Source: Agrobacterium vitis (lineage in GTDB: Bacteria; Pseudomonadota; Alphaproteobacteria; Rhizobiales; Rhizobiaceae). From it: a DNA stretch of 64,000 nt. Position numbers and translations under genes: made by a program. The notes under the pieces were generated by a model. That model made no database searches. It worked only from the letters and a program-made list of their open reading frames with translations, and was not told where the DNA came from. The DNA lies in NCBI RefSeq assembly GCF_013337045.2, contig NZ_CP118259.1, positions 310,001-374,000 on the forward strand, in the 5' to 3' direction. This document shows positions 8,930 to 19,124 of the stretch, one piece after another (the first letter of the stretch is position 1; each line of letters starts with the position of its first letter).

Positions 8930-11458
8930 ATGGTATTTGATCGTCTTCTTTCTCGCTGCAAAATCCAGACCAAGGTTCTGGTCTTCATCGTTCCCTTCGT
9001 TCTCAGTATTTCGGCGGTGGGCCTGACCGGCTATTATGCATCGCGCATCCTGCAAGGGCAGATGGAAGTCACCAATCGTGTGGTCAACACGCTGAGTGGT
9101 TTCAAGAATGTCTATGCGGCGATGACGGCTTTCCTGCAAAAGACCACGGATGCATCGAAAACGGCGCTGGATCAGGAGCTGGATGGACAATTGTCAAGTT
9201 TAAAGGCCATGCGCGCTTCGATTTCGGATGAGAGCGGCACAAGCCAGATCGATACGGCCATTGCCGGAACCCAGGCGATTGCCAGTCAGATCAAGCGCCT
9301 TTGGGAGCTGAACCAAGGCGCGGCGGATCTGCGTGCGGCGCTAGAGGCCGATACCCAGCAATTGTCCAACCAGCAGAGCGATCTGCTCTCCTATTCCACC
9401 CGCGTCCGCGAGGCGCTGGCCAAGGATGAAAATCAAGCCAAGACCATGTTGCGCGACTCTGACAGGTTGACGCGCGGTGCCAATCTGATTGCCCAGCTCG
9501 TCACCGATTTCAACAGTGCCACAGCCCCCGAGGCGAAGATGAGCCTGGTCAAGGCGCAGATGCCGGAGCTGAAAAAGGCCGTCACCGATATTGCCGCCGC
9601 CTTGCCGACAGAGCAGGCCGTGCTTGGCACATCGCTGACCGACAATATTCAACAATTGGCCTCCCAGGTCGAAATCGGCATTGTCAACGACACAACGGTT
9701 GGCGCAGCCGAACAGTCAATCAACCTGATGCGTCCGGTTTCCATCCGCTTGCAGGGCGCGTCTACCTTGAAATCCCGGCAGGCGACGGCAGTGTTTGGAA
9801 CCCTCGACCAGCCAATTGCCGAAGCGACCGCTTTGCTTACCGCCACACGTCAGCTGGTGGATATCAGCAATGGGGTTGAGCTGCGCAGCTCGAGGTTCCT
9901 GGCGGCGGCATCGGCGGATGGCCTGCAAAAATTGCAGGCCTCGCTTGGCACCCTGAAACGCCGTGCCACAGCCATGGCCAAGGACCCCAGTGTTAGCGTA
10001 GACATTAAGGCGAAGCTGGCACAGATCGGCCCGTTGACCGATGCCATGGGCGATAAGGCCACCCAGTTGGTGGCTATGGATGGTCAGAAAACCACCGCTT
10101 TCCTTGCCGCTGCCCGCGATATCGACATCATCTGGTCGCAGCTGAGCGATTTTGCCGCCTCCCAGCGTCAGGTGGCCGATCAGCAGAGCGCCTCTGCCGA
10201 TACCATGTCGGCGCTGGCTCTGCTGGCAGGCATCGTTATCGCCATTGTCGCTGGCATTGGGTTGATTGCCACCTTCAAGGGGCCGATCAACCAGATCACC
10301 GCCGCTATGCGGCGCCTGGCATCCGGCGATCTTGAGATCGAGATTGCTGGTGGCGCGCGTCCCGATGAAATCGGCGATATGGCCCGCGCCCTTGGCGTGT
10401 TCAAGGACAATGCCGAGGCGAAGATCCGCGCCGAGGCCGAGGGTGCGCGGGTTCGCGCTGAAAGCGAGGCCGAGCGCGCCCGCAACGACGCGGAAAAGCG
10501 GCAGGCCGACCAGGACGTGCAATTTGCGGTAACGGAACTGGCCGCCGGGCTGGAGCGCCTCGCCAATGGCGATGTCTCCGCCACGCTGGATCATCCGTTT
10601 GCCGGGCGCATGGAACAGTTGCGCAGCGATTTCAACCGCTCGCTGACCCGGCTGAAGGAAACCATTGGCCTGATCCAAGGCAATGTCACCGCCATTCAGG
10701 GCAATGTGCAGCAAATGGCCCATTCCACCGACGACCTGTCGCGCCGCACGGAAACCCAGGCCGCCTCGCTGGAGGAAACCGCCGCTGCCGTCAACGAAGT
10801 CACCTCCAATGTCCGCCAGGCCGCCCATAAGGCGCGTGAGGTCAATGATATCGTTGGCGAAACCCGTGGCAATGCCGAGAAATCGGCTGTCGTGGTCGGC
10901 AATGCCGTCTCTGCCATGGGCCGGATCGAGGATGCTTCGAAAAAGATCGAGCAGATCATCAGCGTCATCGAGGAAATCGCCTTCCAGACCAATCTGCTGG
11001 CGCTGAATGCCGGTGTCGAGGCAGCCCGTGCGGGTGAGGCGGGCAAGGGCTTTGCCGTCGTCGCCCAGGAAGTGCGCGAACTCGCCCAACGCTCTGGCCG
11101 CGCCGCAAAAGACATCAAGACGCTGATCAACACCTCCACCGAAGAGGTCAATGCCGGAGCAAGACTGGTGCAGGAAACCGGTGCTGCCCTGACCGTCATC
11201 AGCCAGCAGATCGCCACGATCAGCACCCATGTCGAAGGCATAGCCGCCGCCAGCCGCGACCAATCGGCAGCCCTTGGCGAAGTCAACAGCGCCGTCGGCC
11301 AGATGGACAGCCTGACCCAGCAAAACACCGCCATGGTCGAAGAAACCTCCGCCGCCAGCCGCATGTTGGCCGACGAGGCGGATCAATTGGTGGGGTTGTT
11401 GCAGCAGTTCAAGCTGGAAAGCGGGTCGCAGCCGGGACGTTGGGACCGGGCGGCTTGA
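8930..11458 (+). CDS. methyl-accepting chemotaxis protein
   Basis: An 842-residue transmembrane chemoreceptor. A short cytoplasmic N-terminus leads to TM1 ([20 protein letters not shown], about residues 20-40), a periplasmic sensor of about 390 residues that is mostly helical, TM2 ([20 protein letters not shown]), HAMP segments, and the signalling hairpin with [20 protein letters not shown], the most conserved MCP signature. There is no C-terminal CheR-binding pentapeptide. Start ATG 8930 has CGGGG 8 nt upstream; a TTG two codons earlier is possible. The ligand is not predictable. Confidence 0.95.
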   Translation: MVFDRLLSRCKIQTKVLVFIVPFVLSISAVGLTGYYASRILQGQMEVTNRVVNTLSGFKNVYAAMTAFLQKTTDASKTALDQELDGQLSSLKAMRASISDESGTSQIDTAIAGTQAIASQIKRLWELNQGAADLRAALEADTQQLSNQQSDLLSYSTRVREALAKDENQAKTMLRDSDRLTRGANLIAQLVTDFNSATAPEAKMSLVKAQMPELKKAVTDIAAALPTEQAVLGTSLTDNIQQLASQVEIGIVNDTTVGAAEQSINLMRPVSIRLQGASTLKSRQATAVFGTLDQPIAEATALLTATRQLVDISNGVELRSSRFLAAASADGLQKLQASLGTLKRRATAMAKDPSVSVDIKAKLAQIGPLTDAMGDKATQLVAMDGQKTTAFLAAARDIDIIWSQLSDFAASQRQVADQQSASADTMSALALLAGIVIAIVAGIGLIATFKGPINQITAAMRRLASGDLEIEIAGGARPDEIGDMARALGVFKDNAEAKIRAEAEGARVRAESEAERARNDAEKRQADQDVQFAVTELAAGLERLANGDVSATLDHPFAGRMEQLRSDFNRSLTRLKETIGLIQGNVTAIQGNVQQMAHSTDDLSRRTETQAASLEETAAAVNEVTSNVRQAAHKAREVNDIVGETRGNAEKSAVVVGNAVSAMGRIEDASKKIEQIISVIEEIAFQTNLLALNAGVEAARAGEAGKGFAVVAQEVRELAQRSGRAAKDIKTLINTSTEEVNAGARLVQETGAALTVISQQIATISTHVEGIAAASRDQSAALGEVNSAVGQMDSLTQQNTAMVEETSAASRMLADEADQLVGLLQQFKLESGSQPGRWDRAA

Positions 11459-11481
11459 TGGATATTGTATGAAGTGAGAGG

Positions 11482-11508
11482 CGCCCGGTTGAGACACCGG
11501 GCGTTTTT
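11482..11508 (+). terminator. rho-independent terminator after chemoreceptor
   Basis: CGCCCGGT, a short loop (TGAGAC), ACCGGGCG and then TTTTT form a GC-rich hairpin with a U tract 24 bp after the chemoreceptor stop. Confidence 0.9.
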
Positions 11509-11579
11509 ATAGGCATTTGATATAAAACGATAAGCGGCATATCTGAGAGCAAGAGCCGCCAACATTTACGTTCGCCGTT

Positions 11580-11722
11580 TATGGCTCCGCCCCCCTCATC
11601 CGGCTGCCGCCACCTTCTCCCCGCTGGGGAGAAGAGGGAAGGAGCCGCAGCGCCTGTTGTTTCCTCGCCCCAGCGGGGAGAGGTCCGCCGAGCAGAGCGG
11701 AGGCGGGGTGAGGGGATGAACT
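11580..11722. repeat. rhizobial intergenic palindromic repeat (RIME-like)
   Basis: A block starting CCCCCCTCATCCGGCTGCCG and ending in GCGGGGTGAGGGGATGA, with internal CTCCCCGCTGGGGAG and CCCCAGCGGGGAGAGG. The two halves are inverted copies (CCTCATCC...GGGTGAGG). This is the type of mosaic intergenic repeat common between genes of Rhizobiaceae. It fills most of the 583-bp gap between the chemoreceptor and the next LysR gene; the remainder (11723-12041) shows no confident gene. Confidence 0.75.
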
Positions 11723-12041
11723 GGCGCTTGCGTTTACATACGCGAGATACCCTTGCCTGGCGGTGCAGATGGGCTGAACCGGCTCTGAGTGTCATTGCTT
11801 TGCGCCAATGGCGGAAGCGTTTTGGCCAGCCATGTCAGAGGTTACAATTTCGTCACCAACGGTTGAAGCTTTGCCAATGGGCCTTCTCAAAGGGAAGCTC
11901 AAGGCCGACATCACTATAGAGGGTTATTGGAGGTTCCGCGCACCGGCGACTTCTCCAGCGCCGTATCAATCGATAGATAATCCTCATGATTTTCTCCAAA
12001 ACCTGCTAGGTTCCGTCAATGATCACTGGAGTTTGCGGGAA

Positions 12042-12992
12042 ATGGAAACAAAGTCTGATCATGCTTATCATGATGAATTTCGATGGATGCGTCGTGGAAT
12101 ACCGTCGTGGTCGATCCTGTTGTCATTCGTCGAAGTCGTTCAATCTGGAAGTGTAACGAAGACGGCAGCTCGGCTTCATTTGACGCAAAGCGCCGTTAGC
12201 CACCACATTTCTCAGTTGGAGGGCTTTGTTGAGCAACGACTGTTCGAGCGGTCGGGTAAAGCGATGAAGCCAACGGCGAACGCGCGAGCGCTTGCCTTCC
12301 AACTGCAAAGTCAGCTTCGCGGGGTTTCAGACGCATTGGAAGCCGCCCGCCCGCAGTCCCGGCATAATGATTTGCATGTGGTCGTTGCTCCCGAGCTTTA
12401 TCGCTATTGGCTTGCCCGTCGGCTTGACGCCTTCCTGGTATTGCATCCGGAAATTTCGCTTCGGCTTAGCCAAGATTATCGACGCGATGTTTTTTCCGAT
12501 GGAGGCGCAGACGTCCAGATCCGCTTGGCTCAACCTGTGCAAGGTCAAGGCGGGTTTGCGATCTCCGCCGACGAGGAATTTGCAGTGTGTTCGCCGAAGC
12601 TTTCCGAACAACTTCCCCCGCGAAACGCTTTTGCTGCCGCTCCGTTTTTAACTCATGCGGACGCCTATCACACCAGGTTGGACTGGCGGCGCTGGATGCT
12701 GGAACTCTTCGGCATCGAAGGCGCAGATTGGATTTCCGAATATCTTGCGAAAATGGTGGTCTTCCCCACTTTCGATGAGATGTTAGATGCATGCCGGCGG
12801 GGAGAAGGCTTTGCTCTGGTGCGGTCCATACTTGCGGTCGATGAGATCTCCTCTGGCCAATTGGTTAAAGCCGTCACCGAAAGTCTCTCCGCGGAAATGA
12901 ACTACCATGTGGTTTATCCAAGCAACGGAACCCTCCATCCACCAGCAGCGCTTTTTGTAAAGTGGTTGCACGGTCAGACGCGGACTTCTTGA
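12042..12992 (+). CDS. LysR family transcriptional regulator
   Basis: A 316-residue regulator of the GcvA/AmpR type. The helix-turn-helix is SILLSFVEVVQSGSVTKTAA with LHLTQSAVSHHISQLEGFVE following; the C-terminal domain contains DVQIRLAQP and LVRSILAVDEISSGQLVKA. The start METKSDHAY was chosen for a GGAG 10 nt upstream; the open frame continues 78 codons further but through non-conserved sequence next to an intergenic repeat. No divergent partner is adjacent, so its target is unclear. Confidence 0.8.
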   Translation: METKSDHAYHDEFRWMRRGIPSWSILLSFVEVVQSGSVTKTAARLHLTQSAVSHHISQLEGFVEQRLFERSGKAMKPTANARALAFQLQSQLRGVSDALEAARPQSRHNDLHVVVAPELYRYWLARRLDAFLVLHPEISLRLSQDYRRDVFSDGGADVQIRLAQPVQGQGGFAISADEEFAVCSPKLSEQLPPRNAFAAAPFLTHADAYHTRLDWRRWMLELFGIEGADWISEYLAKMVVFPTFDEMLDACRRGEGFALVRSILAVDEISSGQLVKAVTESLSAEMNYHVVYPSNGTLHPPAALFVKWLHGQTRTS

Positions 12993-13153
12993 GTGTTGGA
13001 TGCAAAGCTATCGCGTGGTAGCTCGCAAGGCATAAAGTAATTTAGAATCGAGAGACGACGGGAGCTTGGCTGTTAAGCGCCAGAAGCGGACACTAGACAA
13101 TCCGTAGAATGTTCTCGATATACGGTTCGAGTTAGTTCAATCTTGGAGGCTCT

Positions 13154-13795
13154 ATGGGGCTCGATCTAGTTGTAGAAGGCTGCGCGAAAGCCGGGCACGA
13201 AGTGGAGTGGCGGCGGCTAATCGAGCGAGTGTTTGCAAACGACGAATTGTCGGACGCGGATATTGCCCGGTTCAACGAGATCAGCACTCCTGCCTACGAA
13301 AATGTTGGCGCACCGCGTGTCGGTTACGATGCCGCAGCAGATGCTTGGATCATCAAGGCGCAACAAGCGCAAACATCCGATGAGATCGCGCAAACCTTGA
13401 TGCAGTTCCATGGACACTATGTTCTGCAACTCGTCGAATGCGATGGCCTTCCGGTCTATTCGAACGCGGGCTTCTATGATGGTGTGGACGAAACGAGTTT
13501 CAGAGGATCATTCCTGGAGGATTGTACAAATGTGATCAGCGATGAAATGCTGGCAGAGGCATGGGAACACAAGCTCCCCGGGGCAGCGCTCGACTACGGG
13601 CGAGCGCTGCTGGAAGCTGCACATGCAGCCGAAACATCGCCGCGGGAAAAGCGCAAAAGTCTGCTCTCCCGTCTATCCTTCCCCAAGCCAGCCGCGACGC
13701 TCCCATTGCAAGAACAAATGGACATCGTACGTGCCGCTGGGCAATGGTTCATGTTCTGGGGCGAACGCGGCCATCCGATCAGAGCTTATTTCTGA
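13154..13795 (+). CDS. hypothetical protein
   Basis: A 213-residue soluble protein starting MGLDLVVEGCAKAGHEVEWR, with GGAGG four bases before the ATG. It is acidic with a basic Lys/Arg patch (EKRKSLLSRLSFPKP) before the C-terminus. I do not recognise the family. The style, a stand-alone small acidic protein next to another of similar character, recalls orphan immunity-type proteins of polymorphic-toxin loci, but no toxin is nearby, so that is only a guess. Confidence 0.6.
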   Translation: MGLDLVVEGCAKAGHEVEWRRLIERVFANDELSDADIARFNEISTPAYENVGAPRVGYDAAADAWIIKAQQAQTSDEIAQTLMQFHGHYVLQLVECDGLPVYSNAGFYDGVDETSFRGSFLEDCTNVISDEMLAEAWEHKLPGAALDYGRALLEAAHAAETSPREKRKSLLSRLSFPKPAATLPLQEQMDIVRAAGQWFMFWGERGHPIRAYF

Positions 13796-13965
13796 GTTCA
13801 ACAAACATATGACGGATGCCGATGGCAATATCTTAAATGACTCTCTGTCCGCTTTGGGCCAAAAGGCGACTTCTGACGGATCGCGCCAGGAGCGGTCATT
13901 GCGATAGCGACCTCTGCCATATAACGTTCAGATCGCCAACAAGACTGCAGGCGAGCGAGGGCATA

Positions 13966-14262
13966 ATGTCGTTTCCCGAAGAGAAACTCTGGGACCACAT
14001 CAATGACGGCTGGAGCCAAATGTCCTTCAGGCAGCGCAAGCTTTGGGAGATGATCAAGCGACTGCCTGAAGAATGGGAGGTGCCTGGCTACGGTCTCTGC
14101 TGGGTGGTCGCCTTGATGGGCAACAAGGTTATCTTCTACGACCATTTCGAAGAGGGGTTCGCCCGATCATCATGGTCTCAGTATGGTGTTGTTGACCGGT
14201 ACCAGTCCGGAGACGATTTAGAGATTGCGGTCCAGACGCTGCTCAACAACATCGCTGATTGA
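13966..14262 (+). CDS. hypothetical protein
   Basis: A 98-residue protein starting MSFPEEKLWDHINDGWSQMS; ATG 13966 has GAGG 6-9 nt upstream. It is rich in Trp and aromatic residues (LPEEWEVPGYGLCWVVALMG, SSWSQYGVVDRYQ) and looks like a compact alpha/beta domain. I do not recognise it. It lies 170 bp after another unrecognised gene. The segments just before and after it both contain TCCGCTTTGGGCC (13849 and 14329), a short direct repeat. Confidence 0.6.
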   Translation: MSFPEEKLWDHINDGWSQMSFRQRKLWEMIKRLPEEWEVPGYGLCWVVALMGNKVIFYDHFEEGFARSSWSQYGVVDRYQSGDDLEIAVQTLLNNIAD

Positions 14263-14504
14263 TGCGAGTGACGACTTTATCGGGGGCCAGCAACTGACTT
14301 TGAAATAGCGGTCAGCTACTGTCGGAGTCCGCTTTGGGCCGAAAACGGACGAGACTTGAACACATTTGCAAACCTTATAAGGCCGAACTGCCAGCCATCG
14401 GCGTCTTCTCTGAACCATCCACCTGCCCACTCTCCGTTTGCACGCATTTCCGATCACAAAACCGAATCGCACTTCGTCGAAAATCCGTGTAACCGGAATG
14501 CGCT
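14263..14504. other. intergenic region with short repeat
   Basis: 242 bp between the small unknown gene and the efflux pump. It holds the second TCCGCTTTGGGCC copy (14329) followed by GAAAACGGAC. No tetR-like gene or clear tet operator palindrome was found here. Confidence 0.4.
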
Positions 14505-15698
14505 ATGAACAAAGCTCTCGTCGTCATCTTCGCCACCGTCGCCCTCGATGCGGTTGGGTTTGGCCTTATCTTTCCCATTCTGCCGGCTTTGTTGCGGGAG
14601 GTGACGCATATTCAGAATGTGGCGCCCTATATCGGCATGTTGGTGGCGCTTCATGCGGTCATTCAGTTTATCTTTGCACCGATCCTGGGATCGCTCAGTG
14701 ATCGGCTCGGTCGCCGACCGATCCTGTTGATTTCGCTGGCGGGGGCGGCGGTCAATTATCTGTTTCTCGCCTTTGCCGACAATCTCTGGCTGCTGCTGCT
14801 GGGTCGCGCAATTACCGGGTTGACCAGCGCCAATATGTCGGTGGCGACGGCCTATGTAACGGATATTTCGCGGGAGGATCAGCGGGCGCGGCGCTTTGGT
14901 CTGTTTAATGCGATGTTTGGCCTGGGCTTTATCTTCGGCCCGATTATCGGCGGGGCGCTGGGGGATTATTGGCTGCGGCTGCCCTTCATCGCCGCTGCCG
15001 TGCTGAATGGCGGCAATCTGCTGCTGGCGTTTTTCGTCCTGCCGGAGTCCCGCATCCCGACGCGGGAGAAACTCGATCTGGCGGCCATCAACCCGCTGCG
15101 GCCTTTGCGCTGGGCGTTTTCGCTGAAAAACCTGCTGCCGATGGTCATCCTGTTTTTCCTCTTCAGCCTGACCGGCGAGGCCTATGCCACCTGCTGGGCG
15201 CTGTGGGGCGGCGATGCGTTTCAGTGGAGCGGGCTGTGGATCGGCCTGTCACTCGGCGCGTTCGGCATCTGTCAGGCGCTTGCCCAGACCTTTCTTCCCG
15301 GCCCGGCGGTCAAGCTGTTTGGCGAGCGGGTCGCCATTTTGATCGGCGTTTCCAGTGCCTGCTTTTCGCTGGCCGTCATTGCCTTTGCAACGGAAAGCTG
15401 GATGGTGTTTGCGATCATGCCGGTTTTTTCTCTCAGCGGCATTGGGGTTCCGGCGCTGCAATCGCTCGCAACCGCCCAGGTCGATGCGGACAAGCAAGGC
15501 CAATTTCAGGGCGTGCTCGCCTCTGCCCTCAGCCTCGCCGCCATTATCGGTCCCCTGGCGTTTTCAAGTGTTTACTTCCTCATCCGGGATTATTGGCCGG
15601 GGGGCATCTGGATGTCGGTCATCGCCGTTTACGCCATCAGCGTCCCCTTGGTTCTGGGCCTGCGCCTCAAGACTAAAACCAGCGGAAAAGCAGTTTAG
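14505..15698 (+). CDS. TCR/Tet family MFS drug efflux transporter
   Basis: A 397-residue, 12-helix major facilitator. It opens MNKALVVIFATVALDAVGFG, close to class A-type tetracycline pumps, and has MFS motif A, GSLSDRLGRRPILL, between TM2 and TM3, plus the TM5 motif GLGFIFGPIIGG. Members exchange a tetracycline-metal complex or another drug for protons at the inner membrane. No TetR gene is adjacent, unlike regulated tet loci, so clinical-type resistance cannot be assumed; it may be an intrinsic multidrug pump. Confidence 0.85.
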   Translation: MNKALVVIFATVALDAVGFGLIFPILPALLREVTHIQNVAPYIGMLVALHAVIQFIFAPILGSLSDRLGRRPILLISLAGAAVNYLFLAFADNLWLLLLGRAITGLTSANMSVATAYVTDISREDQRARRFGLFNAMFGLGFIFGPIIGGALGDYWLRLPFIAAAVLNGGNLLLAFFVLPESRIPTREKLDLAAINPLRPLRWAFSLKNLLPMVILFFLFSLTGEAYATCWALWGGDAFQWSGLWIGLSLGAFGICQALAQTFLPGPAVKLFGERVAILIGVSSACFSLAVIAFATESWMVFAIMPVFSLSGIGVPALQSLATAQVDADKQGQFQGVLASALSLAAIIGPLAFSSVYFLIRDYWPGGIWMSVIAVYAISVPLVLGLRLKTKTSGKAV

Positions 15699-15727
15699 CC
15701 CGACCTCCCAGCCGGGCTAAACTGCTT
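15688..15727. terminator. bidirectional terminator hairpin
   Basis: AGCAGTTTAGCCCG and CGGGCTAAACTGCT form a perfect 14-bp stem with a loop of about 10 nt, spanning the stop region of the MFS gene and lying 12 bp before the end of the convergent gene. It can serve both strands. Confidence 0.85.
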
Positions 15728-15738
15728 GTCACTTCCTA

Positions 15739-15999
15739 TCAGGCGGCCTTGATGCCCTGAGCCGCAATGCCTTGCGTAACCACGACCGGGATCAGCAGGT
15801 CGCCCCAGTTTCCATCGCCACCATGGTGGCGGGCAGAGCGGACCAGCTCGACGGAAACCCCGGCCTCCACGGCTTTCATGACGGAATGGTTCAGCCGGTG
15901 CAGATCATTGGCCAGCATCCGAATCAGCGCCTGCTGGTCGGCATTCATGGCGGTTGCCTGTTCTTCGGCACGTTCTTTAACGCGGGTCTGGGGTGTCAT
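15739..15999 (-). CDS. conserved hypothetical protein next to aceA
   Basis: An 86-residue protein (MTPQTRVKERAEEQATAMNA at the start) with a helical first half and a C-terminal DLLIPVVVTQGIAAQGIKAA hydrophobic tail. It carries GAGGAGC before its ATG. It follows aceA on the same strand after 152 bp, so joint transcription from the aceA promoter is possible. Function unknown. Confidence 0.65.
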   Translation of the reverse strand: MTPQTRVKERAEEQATAMNADQQALIRMLANDLHRLNHSVMKAVEAGVSVELVRSARHHGGDGNWGDLLIPVVVTQGIAAQGIKAA

Positions 16000-16151
16000 G
16001 GCATTGCTCCTCTTATGTCTGGGGTTTTTGAAAGGCCTGGAGGTTTTTATGAGTTTGCCCCGCCCGAGACCGGGAGGGAATTGCGATAAAGGCAGCCGTC
16101 AGTTTTCGACTGGCCAGGGCGGTGGATATCAGCAGGACAACGGCCCAGAAC

Positions 16152-17441
<1,290 letters not shown>

Positions 17442-17519
17442 GGCAGTCTCCTCTTGTCGTTTTCATGCAGGAATACCGCGCTCCTCTTGCTGCTTTCCTG
17501 CTGGTCTGATGTGACTTGT

Positions 17520-17669
17520 TTTACAATGCGCTGCAAAAAATCCCAAGAAAAAACGATAAAACAACGGGTTGAAAGAGGTTAGGATGTCTTGTTGTTTACA
17601 AATGAGCGATGTAATATTGTAAAAATTGTAAATAATGCTGTAGCGCCCTAAAGGGTCGATTTTTGTAAA
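17520..17669. promoter_or_regulatory. cluster of TTTACAA/TTGTAAA boxes between aceA and scfR
   Basis: TTTACAA occurs at 17520-17526 and 17595-17601, and its inverse TTGTAAA at 17617-17623, 17626-17632 and 17663-17669. Regulators of the RamB/PccR/ScfR family bind TTTGCAAA-like sequences, so these are good operator candidates for repression or activation of aceA and autoregulation. The middle pair overlaps the most AT-rich, promoter-like part. Confidence 0.6.
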
Positions 17670-17689
17670 TTCCTGTCGGAGGGGCTGAT

Positions 17690-19099
17690 ATGGCCGACCA
17701 TAAGATCTTTGCCGGGCCACGGGTGCGACGGGTGCGCAACGGCCTTGGTCTGACCCAGACGGCGATGGCCGAGGCGCTGGGCATTTCGCCGTCCTACCTC
17801 AATCTGATCGAGCGCAACCAGCGACCGCTGACCGTGCAATTGCTGCTGAAATTGGCTTCGGTCTACAAGGTCGATCTGGAGGAATTACAGGGCGATGCGG
17901 GCGGCGGCTCGGTGCCATTGCGCGAAGTGTTTGCCGATCCGCTGCTGGCAGGCGAAATTCCGGGCGATCAGGAGTTGATCGAGTTTGCCGAGGCCGCCCC
18001 CAATGCCGCCAGCGGCGTGGTCAAGCTTTACCGGGCCTACCGGGAGCAGGCCAAGCGCCTGTCGGATCTTGCGGAATTGCTGGCCCGTGAGGGCCATGAA
18101 ACGGCGCTGGCCGGGGCGCGGCTGCCGATGGATGAAGTGCGCGACGTGCTGGAGCGCCGCAGCCTGCATTTTCCCCTGATCGAGGCGGCGGCGGAAGCCT
18201 TTCATGCTGCGCTCGACCCCGGCGACGGGCTGGAGGCTGCGCTGAAAACCTGGCTGCGCACCCAACACGGCATCGTCGTGCGGGCGCTGCCTGTGCATGT
18301 CATGCCGCATCTCGGGCGGCGCTATGACCGCCATTCCATGCGGCTGTTCCTGTCGGAACGGCTGTCGCCCTTCGACCAGTTGCGGGAAATGGCCATGGAA
18401 GCCTGTCTTCTTGTCATGGGCGAGGAGATCCGCGCCGAGCTGGAAACCCTGGCTCTGACCTCAAACGAAGCACGCCGCATCGCCCGGTTCGAGTTGGCGC
18501 GCTACGCAGCCCTGGCGCTGATCATGCCCTACGGCGCTTTTCTGGCAGCGGCGCAGCGGGCGCGTTATGACGTGGACGTGCTGCGCGCCCGGTTCCGGGT
18601 GTCATTCGAGCAGGCAGCCTCGCGGCTGGTCACATTGCAGAGGCCGGGCGCTGCGGGCATCGGTTTCTTCCTGATGGAGATCGATCATGCCGGCAATATC
18701 ATCCGCCGGGCTGGCGGGCAGGGCTTTCCCCGCGCCACATTCGGCGGCCAATGTCCGAAGCTGAACATTCATGCGGCCTTTTCAGAGCCCGGACAGGTTC
18801 TGGTCGAGCCGGTGGTTGCCCCGGATGGCGTGGGTTTTCTCACCGTGTCGCGCACGTTGGAAGGGCCACAGGCAGGCTTTCAGCAGCGGGTCCGCCGAAC
18901 AGCCCTGCTGCTCGGCTGCGATCTCGCTCACGCACAGGACACCGTTTATGGCGAGGCGCGGATGGCGTCGGTGGAGATCGGCCAGGCCTGCCGGATCTGC
19001 GAGCGGCAGGCCTGTCTTTCCAGGGCCGAACCGCCGATGACGCGGCCACTCGGACTTGATGAAATGACGGCGGGATTAAGCGCCTTCGATTTCCAGTGA
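17690..19099 (+). CDS. ScfR-type short-chain fatty acid transcriptional regulator
   Basis: A 469-residue XRE-family regulator. Residues 8-65 form the helix-turn-helix (GPRVRRVRNGLGLTQTAMAE, SPSYLNLIERNQRPLT). An IrrE-like central segment follows (RYDRHSMRLFLSERL, FDQLREMAMEACLLVMG) without a HExxH zinc site. The C-terminal DUF2083 domain ends with the cysteine cluster CRICERQACL. This architecture is that of RamB/PccR/ScfR regulators sensing acyl-CoA or short-chain fatty acid metabolism. It is divergent from aceA. Start ATG has GGAGGGG upstream. Confidence 0.9.
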   Translation: MADHKIFAGPRVRRVRNGLGLTQTAMAEALGISPSYLNLIERNQRPLTVQLLLKLASVYKVDLEELQGDAGGGSVPLREVFADPLLAGEIPGDQELIEFAEAAPNAASGVVKLYRAYREQAKRLSDLAELLAREGHETALAGARLPMDEVRDVLERRSLHFPLIEAAAEAFHAALDPGDGLEAALKTWLRTQHGIVVRALPVHVMPHLGRRYDRHSMRLFLSERLSPFDQLREMAMEACLLVMGEEIRAELETLALTSNEARRIARFELARYAALALIMPYGAFLAAAQRARYDVDVLRARFRVSFEQAASRLVTLQRPGAAGIGFFLMEIDHAGNIIRRAGGQGFPRATFGGQCPKLNIHAAFSEPGQVLVEPVVAPDGVGFLTVSRTLEGPQAGFQQRVRRTALLLGCDLAHAQDTVYGEARMASVEIGQACRICERQACLSRAEPPMTRPLGLDEMTAGLSAFDFQ

Positions 19100-19124
19100 C
19101 GGCTTCCAGTGAGGGGGCGAACAC

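Noticed and set aside
9716..11497. 593-codon minus-strand frame opposite the chemoreceptor
   Set aside because: Shadow of the chemoreceptor; Gly/Gln/His-rich composition typical of an antisense reading.
14263..14504. tet operator and TetR control for the MFS pump
   Set aside because: No tetR gene nearby and no clear palindromic operator.
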